A stretch of 64,000 nucleotides of DNA from Georgenia satyanarayanai (GCF_900116375.1 NZ_UETB01000015.1:1-64000), one strand, 5' to 3'; shown: positions 17,217 through 25,741, counted from the first letter of the stretch. Notes: generated from the letters alone by a model not told the origin. Program-made: numbers and translations.

Positions 17217-17236
17217 AAGACTTCATCAAACCTTCA
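17217..17236 (-). promoter_or_regulatory. CopR-like tandem repeat, site C
   Basis: On the minus strand TGAAGGTTTGATGAAGTCTT: two TGAAG units with an 11-base period. It lies about 60 bases before the riboswitch start and reads toward it; it also lies in front of the divergent copper-storage-like gene at 17348. Confidence 0.5.
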
Positions 17237-17347
17237 TGGTCATCACCCGTTCCTGCGGCTGCAGGCCAACGGTGACCCCCCTAGCGTCGTAAGCCCGCAC
17301 CGTCATGACTGTCCGCGGGGGGTAGCGACTGACGAAGGAGCACGACT

Positions 17348-17749
17348 ATGAGAACCGCCGAGATGATGAACACCTACCCCGCCGAGATCAACCTCGACCG
17401 GGACCTGCTCGCCAGGGTGGTGGACACCCTGGTGGCCTGCTCTCAGGCCTGTACCGCCTGCGCCGATGCCTGCCTGAGTGAGGACATGGTCGCCGAGTTG
17501 CGCAAGTGCATCCGGACCAACCTCGACTGCGCCGACATCTGCGACACCACCGCCCGGGTCCTGTCCCGGCACACTGGCTACGACGCCAACCTCACCCGCG
17601 CCATGCTCCAGGCCTGCATCCAGGCGTGCCGCTCCTGCGGGGATGAGTGCGCGGCCCACGCCGGGCACCACGAGCACTGCCGCATCTGCGCCGAGGCCTG
17701 CCGGGCCTGCGAGCAGGCCTGCACCGAGCTCCTCGCCGCCATCGGCTGA
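17348..17749 (+). CDS. Four-helix-bundle Cys-rich copper-storage-like protein (Csp/DUF326)
   Basis: 133 residues dominated by amphipathic helices lined with Cys: CSQACTACADACL, CIRTNLDCADICD, CIQACRSCGDECAAHAGHHEHC, and CAEACRACEQAC. This spacing is that of the Csp family, whose tubular four-helix bundles store many Cu(I) ions. No signal peptide is visible, so a cytoplasmic Csp3-like copper store is likely. GAAGGAGCACGACT precedes the ATG. Two CopR-like repeats flank the gene (17217-17236 and 17800-17819), and a degenerate CsoR-like half-site sits just upstream. Confidence 0.88.
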   Translation: MRTAEMMNTYPAEINLDRDLLARVVDTLVACSQACTACADACLSEDMVAELRKCIRTNLDCADICDTTARVLSRHTGYDANLTRAMLQACIQACRSCGDECAAHAGHHEHCRICAEACRACEQACTELLAAIG

Positions 17750-17799
17750 GGACCCCCGCCCCGCGGCCAGCCGCCGCGCATCACCACGCGGTGACCGGC

Positions 17800-17819
17800 G
17801 CGTCTTAACCGAACCTTAA
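17800..17819 (-). promoter_or_regulatory. CopR-like tandem repeat, site D
   Basis: On the minus strand TTAAGGTTCGGTTAAGACGC: two TTAAG units with an 11-base period. It lies between the copper-storage-like gene and resB, 87 bases before the resB start. Its orientation is opposite to that gene. Confidence 0.45.
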
Positions 17820-17905
17820 CCGGCATTCCGGGCCTTTCCGGGCGGTGGGTTAGCGTCCCTGGGTGTGTGCAGATCCCCGGTCGTCGGCCCCGTGAGGGCG
17901 ATGTG

Positions 17906-19495
17906 ATGGCTTACCGTCCCGCCGGTCTGCGAACCATGGACGAGGCGCAGGACATGCCGCCCCAGTCCCCGGCACCCGCCGGGATCGGTGTGCGCGGCTG
18001 GCTGCGCTGGGCGTGGCGCCAGCTCACCTCCATGCGGGTGGCGCTGCTGCTGCTCATGCTGCTCGCGCTGGCCGCCCTCCCCGGCGCGTTCATCCCCCAA
18101 ATCCCCCAGGACCCCGCCGGCGTGGCCACCCTGCGCGCCGACCGGCCCCAGCTCGCCACCTGGCTCGAGCGTGCGGGCCTGCTCGACATCTACGCCGCGC
18201 CCTGGTTCGCCGCCATCTACCTGCTGCTGTTCATCTCCCTCATCGGCTGCATCCTGCCCCGCACCAAGGCACACATCACCGCGCTACGCGCGGCACCCTC
18301 CCGCGTCCCACGCCGCCTGACCCGCTTCCCCGTCCGGGACACGCACACGACCACCGCCACCACCGAGGAGGTGACCCGCGCGGTGCGCCGTGCCCTGGGT
18401 CGCCGCTTCCGGGTCGCCGTCACCCCCGAGGGCATCAGCGCCGAACGCGGCTACCTGCGCGAGAGCGGCAACATCGTCTTCCACCTGGCCCTCGTCGGGG
18501 TGCTCGTCGCGCTCGGCGCCGCGCAGATGATCGCCTACCGCGGACAGGCCGTCGTCGTCGAAGGCCGCACCTTCGCCAACTCCCTCGTCGACTACGACAC
18601 CTTCACCCCTGGGTCCATGGTCACCGGCGACGACCTCGACCCCTTCACCTTCACCCTCACCGAGCTCACCTCCCGGTTCACCGTCGACGCCCAGGCCCGC
18701 GACTTCGCCGCCCGGGTCGTGGTCACCGAACCCGACGGCCGACGCTATGAGGACACCATCCGGGTCAACTACCCGATCACCGCGGCGGGCGCGAACATCT
18801 ACCTCGCCGGCAACGGCTTCGCCCCCCACCTCACCGTCCGCGACGCTCAGGGACAGGTCGCCTTCTCCCAACCCGTGCCCTTCCTGCCCGAGGACGACTT
18901 CTACACCTCCCGCGGCGTGGTCAAGGTCCCCGACGTCTCCCCCGGCCTGGACCAGCTCGGCTTCACCGGCTACCTGCTGCCCACCGCCCTCGCCGAGGAG
19001 GACGGGCTGCGCTCGGTGCACCCCCAACCCAACGCGCCACTCATCGTCCTGGACGTCTACACCGGTGACCTCGGCCTGGACCAGGGCATCCCGCAGAACG
19101 TCTACCAGCTCGACACCGACAACATGACCCAGGTGATGGACGGCGCCGAGGAGGTCAAGGTCCTCCTCGCACCCGGTGAGGAGGTCGAGCTCCCCGACGG
19201 GCTGGGCACCATCTCCTTCGAGTCCCTGCCCCGCTTCGCGGCCATCGATCTTCGCTACGACCCCACCCTCCCCCTCCTGCTCATCTCCGCCCTGGCGGCC
19301 ATGGCCGGCCTGTCCGCCTCCCTGTTCGCCCCCCGCCGCCGGCTGTGGGTCAAGACCACCCAGGACGAGGCCGGCCACACCCTCATCGAGGCCGCCGCCC
19401 TGGCCCGCGGCGACGACCCGGGCCTGCAACGCGAGCTCGAGCGCGTCATGACCGCGGTCCGGGCCACCACCCCCACCACACCGGAGGACACGTGA
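17906..19495 (+). CDS. resB: ResB, cytochrome c maturation (system II)
   Basis: 529 residues. The N-terminal region has membrane helices (MRVALLLLMLLALAALPGAF, WFAAIYLLLFISLIGCILP, NIVFHLALVGVLVALGAAQM), then a large extracytoplasmic domain (about 235-445), then a last helix (LLLISALAAMAGLSASLFAP), the standard ResB/Ccs1 layout. With CcsB it delivers haem to apocytochrome c. The ATG at 17906 follows GAGGGCGATGTG. Its stop overlaps the ccsB start by GTGA, so the two are coupled. A CopR-like repeat stands upstream. Confidence 0.92.
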   Translation: MAYRPAGLRTMDEAQDMPPQSPAPAGIGVRGWLRWAWRQLTSMRVALLLLMLLALAALPGAFIPQIPQDPAGVATLRADRPQLATWLERAGLLDIYAAPWFAAIYLLLFISLIGCILPRTKAHITALRAAPSRVPRRLTRFPVRDTHTTTATTEEVTRAVRRALGRRFRVAVTPEGISAERGYLRESGNIVFHLALVGVLVALGAAQMIAYRGQAVVVEGRTFANSLVDYDTFTPGSMVTGDDLDPFTFTLTELTSRFTVDAQARDFAARVVVTEPDGRRYEDTIRVNYPITAAGANIYLAGNGFAPHLTVRDAQGQVAFSQPVPFLPEDDFYTSRGVVKVPDVSPGLDQLGFTGYLLPTALAEEDGLRSVHPQPNAPLIVLDVYTGDLGLDQGIPQNVYQLDTDNMTQVMDGAEEVKVLLAPGEEVELPDGLGTISFESLPRFAAIDLRYDPTLPLLLISALAAMAGLSASLFAPRRRLWVKTTQDEAGHTLIEAAALARGDDPGLQRELERVMTAVRATTPTTPEDT

Positions 19496-20457
19496 ACGAC
19501 CTCGGCCAGCTCAGCCTGCTGGCGATCTACGGCGCCATGGCCGCCTACGCCCTCGCGATGATCGCCTTCGGCATCGACCTGTCCGCGCTGCGCGACCGCG
19601 GCCCCGCCAGCCGGCCCCGCCGCGCCGCCCGCATCGCGATGACCACGACGACCGCCGGCCTGGCCCTGCATGCCATCGGCGTGGTCACCCGCGGCATCGC
19701 CGCCGGCCGGGTGCCCTGGGCGAACATGTACGAGTTCACCCTCGTCTTCACCCTCGTCGCCGTCACCACCTTCCTGGCCATCCAACGCTGGCGCGACCTG
19801 CGCTACCTCGGCGCCCTGGTCATCACCCCAACCCTCCTCGCCCTCGGGCTGGCGGTGACGGTGTTCTACATGGAGGCCGACGGCGTACGCCCCGCCCTGG
19901 ACCACTACTGGCTCGTCATCCACGTCTCCGTGGCCACCATGGCGATCGGCGTCTTCGCCGTCGCCGCCACCCTGTCACTCGTCCAGCTCGTCAAGGACCG
20001 CGCAGAGCGCACCGCCCCGACCAGCCACAAGCAACCCGCCGCCGCCCTCACCGGGGCCCCCACCGGCACAAGTCGGCCCGCACCCTCCGGTGACCACCCC
20101 GGACCAGCGGACCGCGGGTTCTGGGGCCGGCTGGCCGACGTGCTCCCGGCCTCCGGGGAGCTCGAGCGCTACGCCTACCGGCTCAACGCCGTCGGCTTCC
20201 TGCTGTGGACCTTCACCCTCATCGCCGGCGCGATCTGGGCCGAACAAACCTGGGGCCGCCCCTGGGACTGGGACCCCAAGGAAGTCGGCACCTTCGTCGT
20301 GTGGGTCGTCTACGCCGCCTACCTCCACGCCCGCGCCACCCGCGGCTGGGACGGACGCAAAGCCGCCTACCTCGGCCTGTCCGGCTTCGTGCTCGTCCTC
20401 ATCAACTACTTCGTGGTCAACCTCTTCACCGAGACCGTCCACGGCTACGCCTTCTAA
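19492..20457 (+). CDS. ccsB: CcsB/ResC, haem channel for cytochrome c maturation
   Basis: 321 residues with about eight membrane helices. The tryptophan-rich haem-handling motif is WGRPWDWDPKEVGTFVVW near residues 250-275, with conserved His residues in transmembrane helices (for example in DHYWLVIHVSVATM). It forms the haem exporter/ligase with ResB. A Ser/Pro/Gly-rich insert (about 178-205) separates two parts of the protein. GTG at 19492 overlaps the resB stop. Confidence 0.93.
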   Translation: MNDLGQLSLLAIYGAMAAYALAMIAFGIDLSALRDRGPASRPRRAARIAMTTTTAGLALHAIGVVTRGIAAGRVPWANMYEFTLVFTLVAVTTFLAIQRWRDLRYLGALVITPTLLALGLAVTVFYMEADGVRPALDHYWLVIHVSVATMAIGVFAVAATLSLVQLVKDRAERTAPTSHKQPAAALTGAPTGTSRPAPSGDHPGPADRGFWGRLADVLPASGELERYAYRLNAVGFLLWTFTLIAGAIWAEQTWGRPWDWDPKEVGTFVVWVVYAAYLHARATRGWDGRKAAYLGLSGFVLVLINYFVVNLFTETVHGYAF

Positions 20458-20534
20458 CCCCGTCCACCGGCCCGCCGCCCCGCCTCATCCCGTTTGCCCC
20501 GCGCGGACACCGGGCAACCACACAGGAGCAGAAC

Positions 20535-21125
20535 GTGAAACGACTCGCCGCACTCATCGGGACCCTCGCCCTCGTCCTTACCGGGTGCTCCACCGCGGAC
20601 ACCAATACCGCCACGGGCACGGACACCGCGCCCGCAGCTACGGGCGCCCAGGTGGAGTTCCTCGACGCCCACGGTCTGGCGGGGATGGACGTCACCGAGA
20701 TCATCGACCACCTCGACCGGCTCGGCGGCGCCGACCGGCCCACCGACCTCATGGCCTCCATCCGCCCCGACGAGCTCGTCTTCTCCGACGGGCAGCAGGA
20801 ACTGGCCATGGCCATGCCCGAGGACCGCTTCTACCTGTCCGTGGCCCCCTACGTGGACCAGACGCACGAGTGCTTCTACCACAGCCTCACCACCTGCCAG
20901 GGCGAGCTCACCGACCAGGACCTCGACGTGCGCATCACCACCGACGACGGTGAGGTTCTCCTCGAGGAGGAGATGACCACCTTCGACAACGGCTTCGTCG
21001 GCCTCTGGCTGCCCCGCGACGTCCACGGCACCATCGAGGTCAGCCACGACGGACGGAGCGGTGCCACCGACTTCACCACCACCGACGACGGCGCCACCTG
21101 CCTCACAACCCTCCAGCTCACCTAA
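20535..21125 (+). CDS. cueP: CueP-family copper-binding lipoprotein
   Basis: 196 residues. A short signal peptide ends in LTGC, giving a lipid-anchored protein at Cys18. The mature domain has the CueP hallmarks GLAGMDVTEIIDHLD, SIRPDELVF and a Cys set ECFYHSLTTC plus TTDDGATCLTT near the C-terminus; in Salmonella CueP three Cys bind copper in the periplasm. GGAGCAGAAC precedes the GTG. It follows ccsB by 77 bases and may be in the same unit. Confidence 0.92.
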   Translation: MKRLAALIGTLALVLTGCSTADTNTATGTDTAPAATGAQVEFLDAHGLAGMDVTEIIDHLDRLGGADRPTDLMASIRPDELVFSDGQQELAMAMPEDRFYLSVAPYVDQTHECFYHSLTTCQGELTDQDLDVRITTDDGEVLLEEEMTTFDNGFVGLWLPRDVHGTIEVSHDGRSGATDFTTTDDGATCLTTLQLT

Positions 21126-21159
21126 CCCGGGACTGCTGCACGGAAGGTGACAGGTTGGG

Positions 21160-21309
21160 TCACGCTGCCTGAGGGGCTGGCGTGGTCATGATGGTCTCGT
21201 ACTCGATGGGGGTCAACCGCCCGAGAGCGGCCTGCCGTCTGCGGTGGTGGTAGGTGCGCTCGGTCCAGGTCACGATCGCGATCCGGAGTTCTTCGCGGGT
21301 GGTGTTTCA
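21160..21309 (-). pseudogene. IS3-type transposase, C-terminal remnant
   Basis: The minus strand reads TTREELRIAIVTWTERTYHH, then RRRQAALGRLTPIEYETIM, ending in a stop at 21160. This is the end of the rve/integrase domain of IS3-family OrfB. Nothing upstream continues the frame (a stop occurs at once), so only about 50 residues remain. It marks an old insertion junction between the copper block and the mercury/cadmium block. The 200 bases to the next gene hold no recognisable coding sequence. Confidence 0.75.
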
Positions 21310-21514
21310 CGCGATGCGTTCCACTGGCACGAAGGTGCCCGGTGTGGTGCGGCCGCTAGGTCTCATAGTGCAGCGTTGGCTGTACCGTACCTTCTTGCCC
21401 GGGCACCACGGCCACGGCGTTACGCGGCGTGGTGAGGCGCGGGCCGCCGGTCTGGGGTGTCGTCATCGGTGCTGCCCCACCCATAAAGGGTCACCAGCTC
21501 TCAGGCGATCGGGG

Positions 21515-22153
21515 TCATTCGTCGGCTTGGGAGGGATGCGGGGCGAGGGTGCCGAGACCGGGCAGGAACCGGCCGACCCGCTGGGCGTAGCGGGCGTAGG
21601 CGGGGCCGTGGGTGCGCAGCAGGTAAGGCTCTTCGACGAGGCGGACCTGAATCTCCACGGCGAGGAGCAGGCAGACCAGCGCCGCGACGGTCACCGCCGT
21701 GGTGACCAGGAGGGCCAGTCCGAGCAGGGCGGTGAGCATCGCGGTGAAGATGGGGTTGCGCACCACGGCGAACATGCCGGAGGTCACCAGGCCGGTGCGC
21801 TCGGTGGTGTCCACACCGATGCGCCACGAGGCGCCCATGCCCGCCTGGGCGGCCAGCACGCCGACGAAGCCGGCGATCGCCACGGCCAGGCCCGCCCACT
21901 GAACGCCGGCGGGCAGGGCGATGGGGGCAGTGGCGCCGGTAAGGGCCAGGGCGGGGCCCGCGGCGCCGAGCACGAGGGCTGCGGCGAAGAAAATCCCGCC
22001 CCACCACTCGGCCGATCCGGGGGCGCCGCTGAGGCCGCGGAAGCCGGTGGAGCCGGTCCGGCGCCGGTGGATCCAGGAGCGCGCACCGAACGCCGCCACC
22101 AGGCCGGCCAGGAACAGGGTCAGTGCCGCAGCGGCGGCGGTCTCAGCGGTCAT
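21515..22153 (-). CDS. Isoprenylcysteine-carboxyl-methyltransferase-like membrane protein
   Basis: 212 residues with about five membrane helices. The C-terminal half has the ICMT/PEMT family pattern: SGMFAVVRNPIFTAMLTALL (the R-NP motif) and VEEPYLLRTHGPAYARYAQR (the E-x-x-L...Y-x-Y motif) that bind S-adenosylmethionine. Members methylate small lipids or thiol groups; the substrate here is unknown. It is the last gene of the minus-strand metal series that begins with merA and lies 18 bases after the lspA stop. Confidence 0.8.
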   Translation of the reverse strand: MTAETAAAAALTLFLAGLVAAFGARSWIHRRRTGSTGFRGLSGAPGSAEWWGGIFFAAALVLGAAGPALALTGATAPIALPAGVQWAGLAVAIAGFVGVLAAQAGMGASWRIGVDTTERTGLVTSGMFAVVRNPIFTAMLTALLGLALLVTTAVTVAALVCLLLAVEIQVRLVEEPYLLRTHGPAYARYAQRVGRFLPGLGTLAPHPSQADE

Positions 22154-22171
22154 GGGTTTCCTCGGCTCGAG

Positions 22172-22684
22172 TCACAGTTCTGCGGCCGTCGGGTTCTCGG
22201 TCCTGTCACCGCTCGTGAGGGCTGCCACCATCAGGGTTATGGCCCCACCAGTGATGTAGACGTCAGCGAGGTTGAAGGTGGGGAACCAGCCGGTGTGGAG
22301 GTAGTCGGTCACGACGCCGTCGGAGGCACGGTCGATCAGGTTTGCCACCGCCCCTGCCAGGATGACGGCCAGTGGGAGCCACGTTGAGCGTGTCGCGGTG
22401 CGGGTGGCACGCCAGGCGAAAACGGCCACCGCGGTGATTGTGAGCCCAGTGGTGGCGAGCACGACACCGGCTGGCAGACGAGCGCCGAGACTGAAGGCCA
22501 TTCCGGCGTTGAAACCGAGCCGAAGCTCGATGGGCCCCAGGTTCACCGAGTGACCGTCGGCCAGTGCCCCACCTGCCCACGCCTTCACCGCCAGGTCTAC
22601 CGCCGCCAGCAGCACGAGGGTGAGGAGGAGGGTGCCCCGAGCGCGGGTTCCACTCCTCGCTGAGGCGAGGTTCCGTGTGGTCAT
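22172..22684 (-). CDS. lspA: Lipoprotein signal peptidase (accessory LspA)
   Basis: 170 residues with four membrane helices. The two catalytic aspartates are present: Asp118 in GAVANLIDR and Asp141 in FNLADVYI, with the conserved Asn/Gly-rich FNAGMAFS region near 58-65. LspA removes signal peptides of lipoproteins. This copy in a mercury/cadmium series is probably an accessory copy beside a chromosomal one; second lspA genes are common in heavy-metal islands. It could serve the several lipoproteins of the copper block. Confidence 0.92.
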   Translation of the reverse strand: MTTRNLASARSGTRARGTLLLTLVLLAAVDLAVKAWAGGALADGHSVNLGPIELRLGFNAGMAFSLGARLPAGVVLATTGLTITAVAVFAWRATRTATRSTWLPLAVILAGAVANLIDRASDGVVTDYLHTGWFPTFNLADVYITGGAITLMVAALTSGDRTENPTAAEL

Positions 22685-22781
22685 GGGGACGCCGTTCCTG
22701 TGTGGGTCGCGTCGGCTACTACTCCCTGCACGTGAGGGCTCACGGTCACTCCTTCAAACGATCCGTCGAGCGTCAGCGCTC

Positions 22782-23390
22782 TCATAGGCCGAAGGCACCG
22801 CCCTCGAGGAGGATGACGACACCGAGGCCGATGAGGACGAGCGGGAAGAGGATGTGCTCCCAGCGTTCGAGCACCTCGGCGATGGGCCGGCGGGTGGCGA
22901 CGTACCGTGCGGTGAGCACGAGGAGGCCCACCAGGGCGAGGAAGACGGCGCAGTAGGCGATGACCGCGGTGGTGGAGGCGGTGGCGAAGACGGGGACGTA
23001 GACCCCGATGTTGTCCCCGCCGTTGGCGAAGGTCACGGCCGCGACGGTCAGGGTGCCGACCTGGCGGTCACCGACCTTGGCCTCGTCGTCGTCATCGTCC
23101 TCATCGCGGTTGCGCCACACCTGCCACGCCGCGTACAGGCCCAGGGCCAGGGGGATGAGCCCGAAGTAGGGCAGGGCGTCCTCGGGCAGGAAGGTGCGGG
23201 CTCCCAGGGAGACGAGCACGGCGGCGAGCAGGATGCCGCCGAAGCCGAGGTACTGGCCGGTGAGGATCTTGCGGGTGGTGCCCCGCTGGCCGGCGCCGCG
23301 GGCGTAGAAGAGGGACAGGACGATGATGTCGTCGATGTTCGTGGCCACGAACAGGCCGATCGCCTGCAGGATCGGGGTGAGCAGTTCCAT
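22782..23390 (-). CDS. cadD: CadD-family cadmium-resistance transporter
   Basis: 202 residues, five to six membrane helices. The N-terminus FVATNIDDIIVLSLFYARG and the repeat VTFANGGDNIGVYVPVF are the hallmark Asp/Asn motifs of the CadD/LysE-related family. An Asp/Glu-rich cytoplasmic loop (RDEDDDDDEAK) lies between the halves and may bind cations. CadD gives cadmium resistance in staphylococci. It follows the P1B-type ATPase on the same strand, 69 bases apart. Confidence 0.9.
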   Translation of the reverse strand: MELLTPILQAIGLFVATNIDDIIVLSLFYARGAGQRGTTRKILTGQYLGFGGILLAAVLVSLGARTFLPEDALPYFGLIPLALGLYAAWQVWRNRDEDDDDDEAKVGDRQVGTLTVAAVTFANGGDNIGVYVPVFATASTTAVIAYCAVFLALVGLLVLTARYVATRRPIAEVLERWEHILFPLVLIGLGVVILLEGGAFGL

Positions 23391-23459
23391 CGGTGCCTTT
23401 CAGGGCGCGGCCGACCGCCGCCGATGCCGAGTGAGCGGTTTGCCGGCGGTTTGGGGGGA

Positions 23460-25367
23460 TCAGTGTCCGGGGGCGGTGGTGCGGTGGGTGCGTGCCGCGC
23501 GCAGGCCGTTGAGGATGACCAGCACCTCGGCGACCTCGTGGATGAGGACGACGGCGGCCAGGCCCAGGACGCCGGTGATGGCCAGGGGTGGCAGGGCGGC
23601 GATGATGAGCAGCGACAGGACGATGTTCTGGTTGACGATGCGCCCCCCGCGTCGAGCGTGGGCGATGGCCTGGGGCAGCAGGCGCAGGTCCTTGCCGGTG
23701 AAGGCAATGTCGGCGGACTCGATCGCGGCGTCGGAGCCGGTGGCTCCCATGGCGATCCCGACGTCGGCTGCGGCCAGGGCGGGGGCGTCGTTGATGCCGT
23801 CGCCGATCATCGCGGTGGGCCGGTGGGCGCTGAGCTCGTCCACGACGGCGGACTTGCCTTCGGGGCGCAGCTGGGCGCGCACGTCGCGGATGCCCGCCTG
23901 CACCGCCAGCGCCTGCGCGGTGCGCTCATTGTCCCCGGTGAGCATCGTGACGCCGATGCCCTGGCCCGCCAGGGTCGCGATGACCTGGGGGACCTCGGGA
24001 CGCAGCTCGTCACGCACTCCGATCGCCCCGGCGACCGCGCCGTCGCGGTGTACGACGACGACGGTCATCCCTTGGGCCTCCAGGTGACGGACCCGGTCGG
24101 CGAGGTCGCCCGGGTCGACCCAGCGGGGGCTGCCGACGCTGATCACGACGCCGTCGACGGTGCCGTGGATGCCGTGACCGGCTTCCTCGGTGATGCCCCG
24201 GGCCACGGAGGTTGTGGGGGCGGCTTGGGTGATGGCGGCGGCGAGGGGGTGGGTGCTGTGCTGCTCGAGCGCGGCGGCCCACGCGAGGACCTGTTCCTCG
24301 GTGAGGCCCGTGGTGGGGATGACGGCGGTGACGGTGGGCTGGTTGAGGGTCAGGGTCCCGGTCTTGTCGAAGGCGACGTGCCCGATGTCGCCGAAGCGTT
24401 CGAAGATGGCCCCGCTCTTGATGATGACGCCGAACTTGCTCGCCGAGCCGACTGCGGAGACCACGGTGATGGGCACCGCGATGGCCAGCGCACACGGGGA
24501 GGCGGCCACGAGCACGACCAGGGCGCGGGAGATCCAGGTCTGCGGGTCACCGGCGAGGGAGCCGATGACGGCGACCAGCACGGCCAGGATCAGGACGCCG
24601 GGCACCAGTGGGCGGGCGATGCGGTCGGCGAGCCGGGCGCGTTGCCCCTTTTCGGCCTGGGCCTGCTCGACCAGGCTCACGATCGTGGTCAGGGAGTTGT
24701 CGGTGCCGGGCGCGGTCGCCTCGACCTGCAGGACCCCGGTGGTGTTGATCGCCCCGGCGGGCACCTCGTCACCGGGGCCGGCCGCGACGGGGATGGACTC
24801 ACCGGTGATGGCCGAGGTGTCCAGGCTGCTGTGTCCGGTTCGGATGATGCCGTCGGTGGCGATGCGCTCACCGGGCCGGATGACCATGACCTGCCCGGAG
24901 GTCAGGTCGCGTACCGGGACGGTGCGGGTCTTGCCGTCGGTGAGGACGGTGGCGTTCTGGGGCACGAGCTTGAGCAGTGCGCGCAGGCCGGCGCGTGCGC
25001 GGTCCATGGCCCGGTCTTCGAGGGCCTCGGCGATGGAGTAGAGGAAGGCCAGGGCCGCGGCCTCCTCCACGTGGCCCAGGATGACGGCGCCGGTGGCGCT
25101 CATCGTCATCAGCAGCGCGATGCCGAGCTTGCCGGTGGCGAGCTTGCGCAGCGCACCGGGGACGAAGGTGGAGGCCCCGAGCAGCAGGCCGACCCAGAAC
25201 AGGACCAGTGCTGCGGTCGGGGCGCCGGACCACTCACAGGCGAGCCCGGCGACGAACGCTGCGCCCGAGGCGGCGGGGATCATGACGGCGCGGTCAGCCC
25301 ACCACGGGGCCTCGTGCTCCTCGTCACTCTCGAGCTCTTCGACGGGTGCGTGGGTGGTGGCGCTCAT
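23460..25367 (-). CDS. P1B-type metal ATPase with SPC motif (Cd/Zn/Co group)
   Basis: 635 residues. No N-terminal metal-binding domain. The membrane motif is SPCALAIAVP near residue 291 instead of CPC; SPC is the mark of P1B-4 ATPases such as CoaT, CtpD and CzcP, which export Co, Zn, Cd or Fe. The phosphorylated Asp lies in DKTGTLTLNQ near 333 and the hinge is GDGINDAPALAAADVGIAMG. ATG 25367 overlaps the cmtR stop. CmtR just upstream suggests Cd/Pb control; the true substrate cannot be told from sequence. Confidence 0.9.
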   Translation of the reverse strand: MSATTHAPVEELESDEEHEAPWWADRAVMIPAASGAAFVAGLACEWSGAPTAALVLFWVGLLLGASTFVPGALRKLATGKLGIALLMTMSATGAVILGHVEEAAALAFLYSIAEALEDRAMDRARAGLRALLKLVPQNATVLTDGKTRTVPVRDLTSGQVMVIRPGERIATDGIIRTGHSSLDTSAITGESIPVAAGPGDEVPAGAINTTGVLQVEATAPGTDNSLTTIVSLVEQAQAEKGQRARLADRIARPLVPGVLILAVLVAVIGSLAGDPQTWISRALVVLVAASPCALAIAVPITVVSAVGSASKFGVIIKSGAIFERFGDIGHVAFDKTGTLTLNQPTVTAVIPTTGLTEEQVLAWAAALEQHSTHPLAAAITQAAPTTSVARGITEEAGHGIHGTVDGVVISVGSPRWVDPGDLADRVRHLEAQGMTVVVVHRDGAVAGAIGVRDELRPEVPQVIATLAGQGIGVTMLTGDNERTAQALAVQAGIRDVRAQLRPEGKSAVVDELSAHRPTAMIGDGINDAPALAAADVGIAMGATGSDAAIESADIAFTGKDLRLLPQAIAHARRGGRIVNQNIVLSLLIIAALPPLAITGVLGLAAVVLIHEVAEVLVILNGLRAARTHRTTAPGH

Positions 25368-25723
25368 GCCCCGGTCCCGCTGGGGCAGCAGCCGGGCACC
25401 GTGCAGTCGGCGTCCACGCACGGGGCGTTCTCGTCGACGGCCAGGGTGACCTCGACCAGCGCGGTCATCGCCGCCGCCAGATGGGGGTCGGCGATCTCAT
25501 ACCGCGTCTGACGGCCTTCGGGCTCGGCCACGACGATGCCGCAGTCCCGCAGGCAGGTCAGGTGGTTCGAGACGTTCGACCGGGTCAGGTCCAGGTCGCG
25601 GGCGAGCACCGCGGGGTAGCTCGGGCCCTCGAGGAGCGTCATGAGGATCCGGGAGCGGGTCGGGTCGGCCATCGCCCGGCCCAACCGGTTCATCACGTCC
25701 AACCGCGTAGCAAGAGTCAGCAT
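25364..25723 (-). CDS. cmtR: CmtR-type Cd/Pb-sensing ArsR/SmtB repressor
   Basis: 119 residues from ATG 25723. Winged-helix core with recognition helix LTRSNVSNHLTCLRDCG. Cys57, Cys61 and Cys102 sit at exactly the positions that bind Cd(II)/Pb(II) in Mycobacterium tuberculosis CmtR. Extra Cys107, Cys112 and Cys113 at the C-terminus are additional to these. Metal binding should release it from DNA and derepress the ATPase and cadD. An in-frame ATG at 25741 is an alternative start. The stop overlaps the ATPase start by ATGA. Confidence 0.92.
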   Translation of the reverse strand: MLTLATRLDVMNRLGRAMADPTRSRILMTLLEGPSYPAVLARDLDLTRSNVSNHLTCLRDCGIVVAEPEGRQTRYEIADPHLAAAMTALVEVTLAVDENAPCVDADCTVPGCCPSGTGA

Positions 25724-25741
25724 GCGCTGACCATACAGCAC

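Noticed and set aside
17281-17340. A third CsoR operator before the copper-storage-like gene
   Set aside because: Only one half-site (TACCCC on the minus strand near 17317-17324) matches; the other half is degenerate.
22854-25511. 885-residue open frame on the plus strand
   Set aside because: It runs antisense to cadD and the P1B ATPase, is very rich in Gly/Asp/Arg, and matches no family; it arises from GC-rich codon bias.
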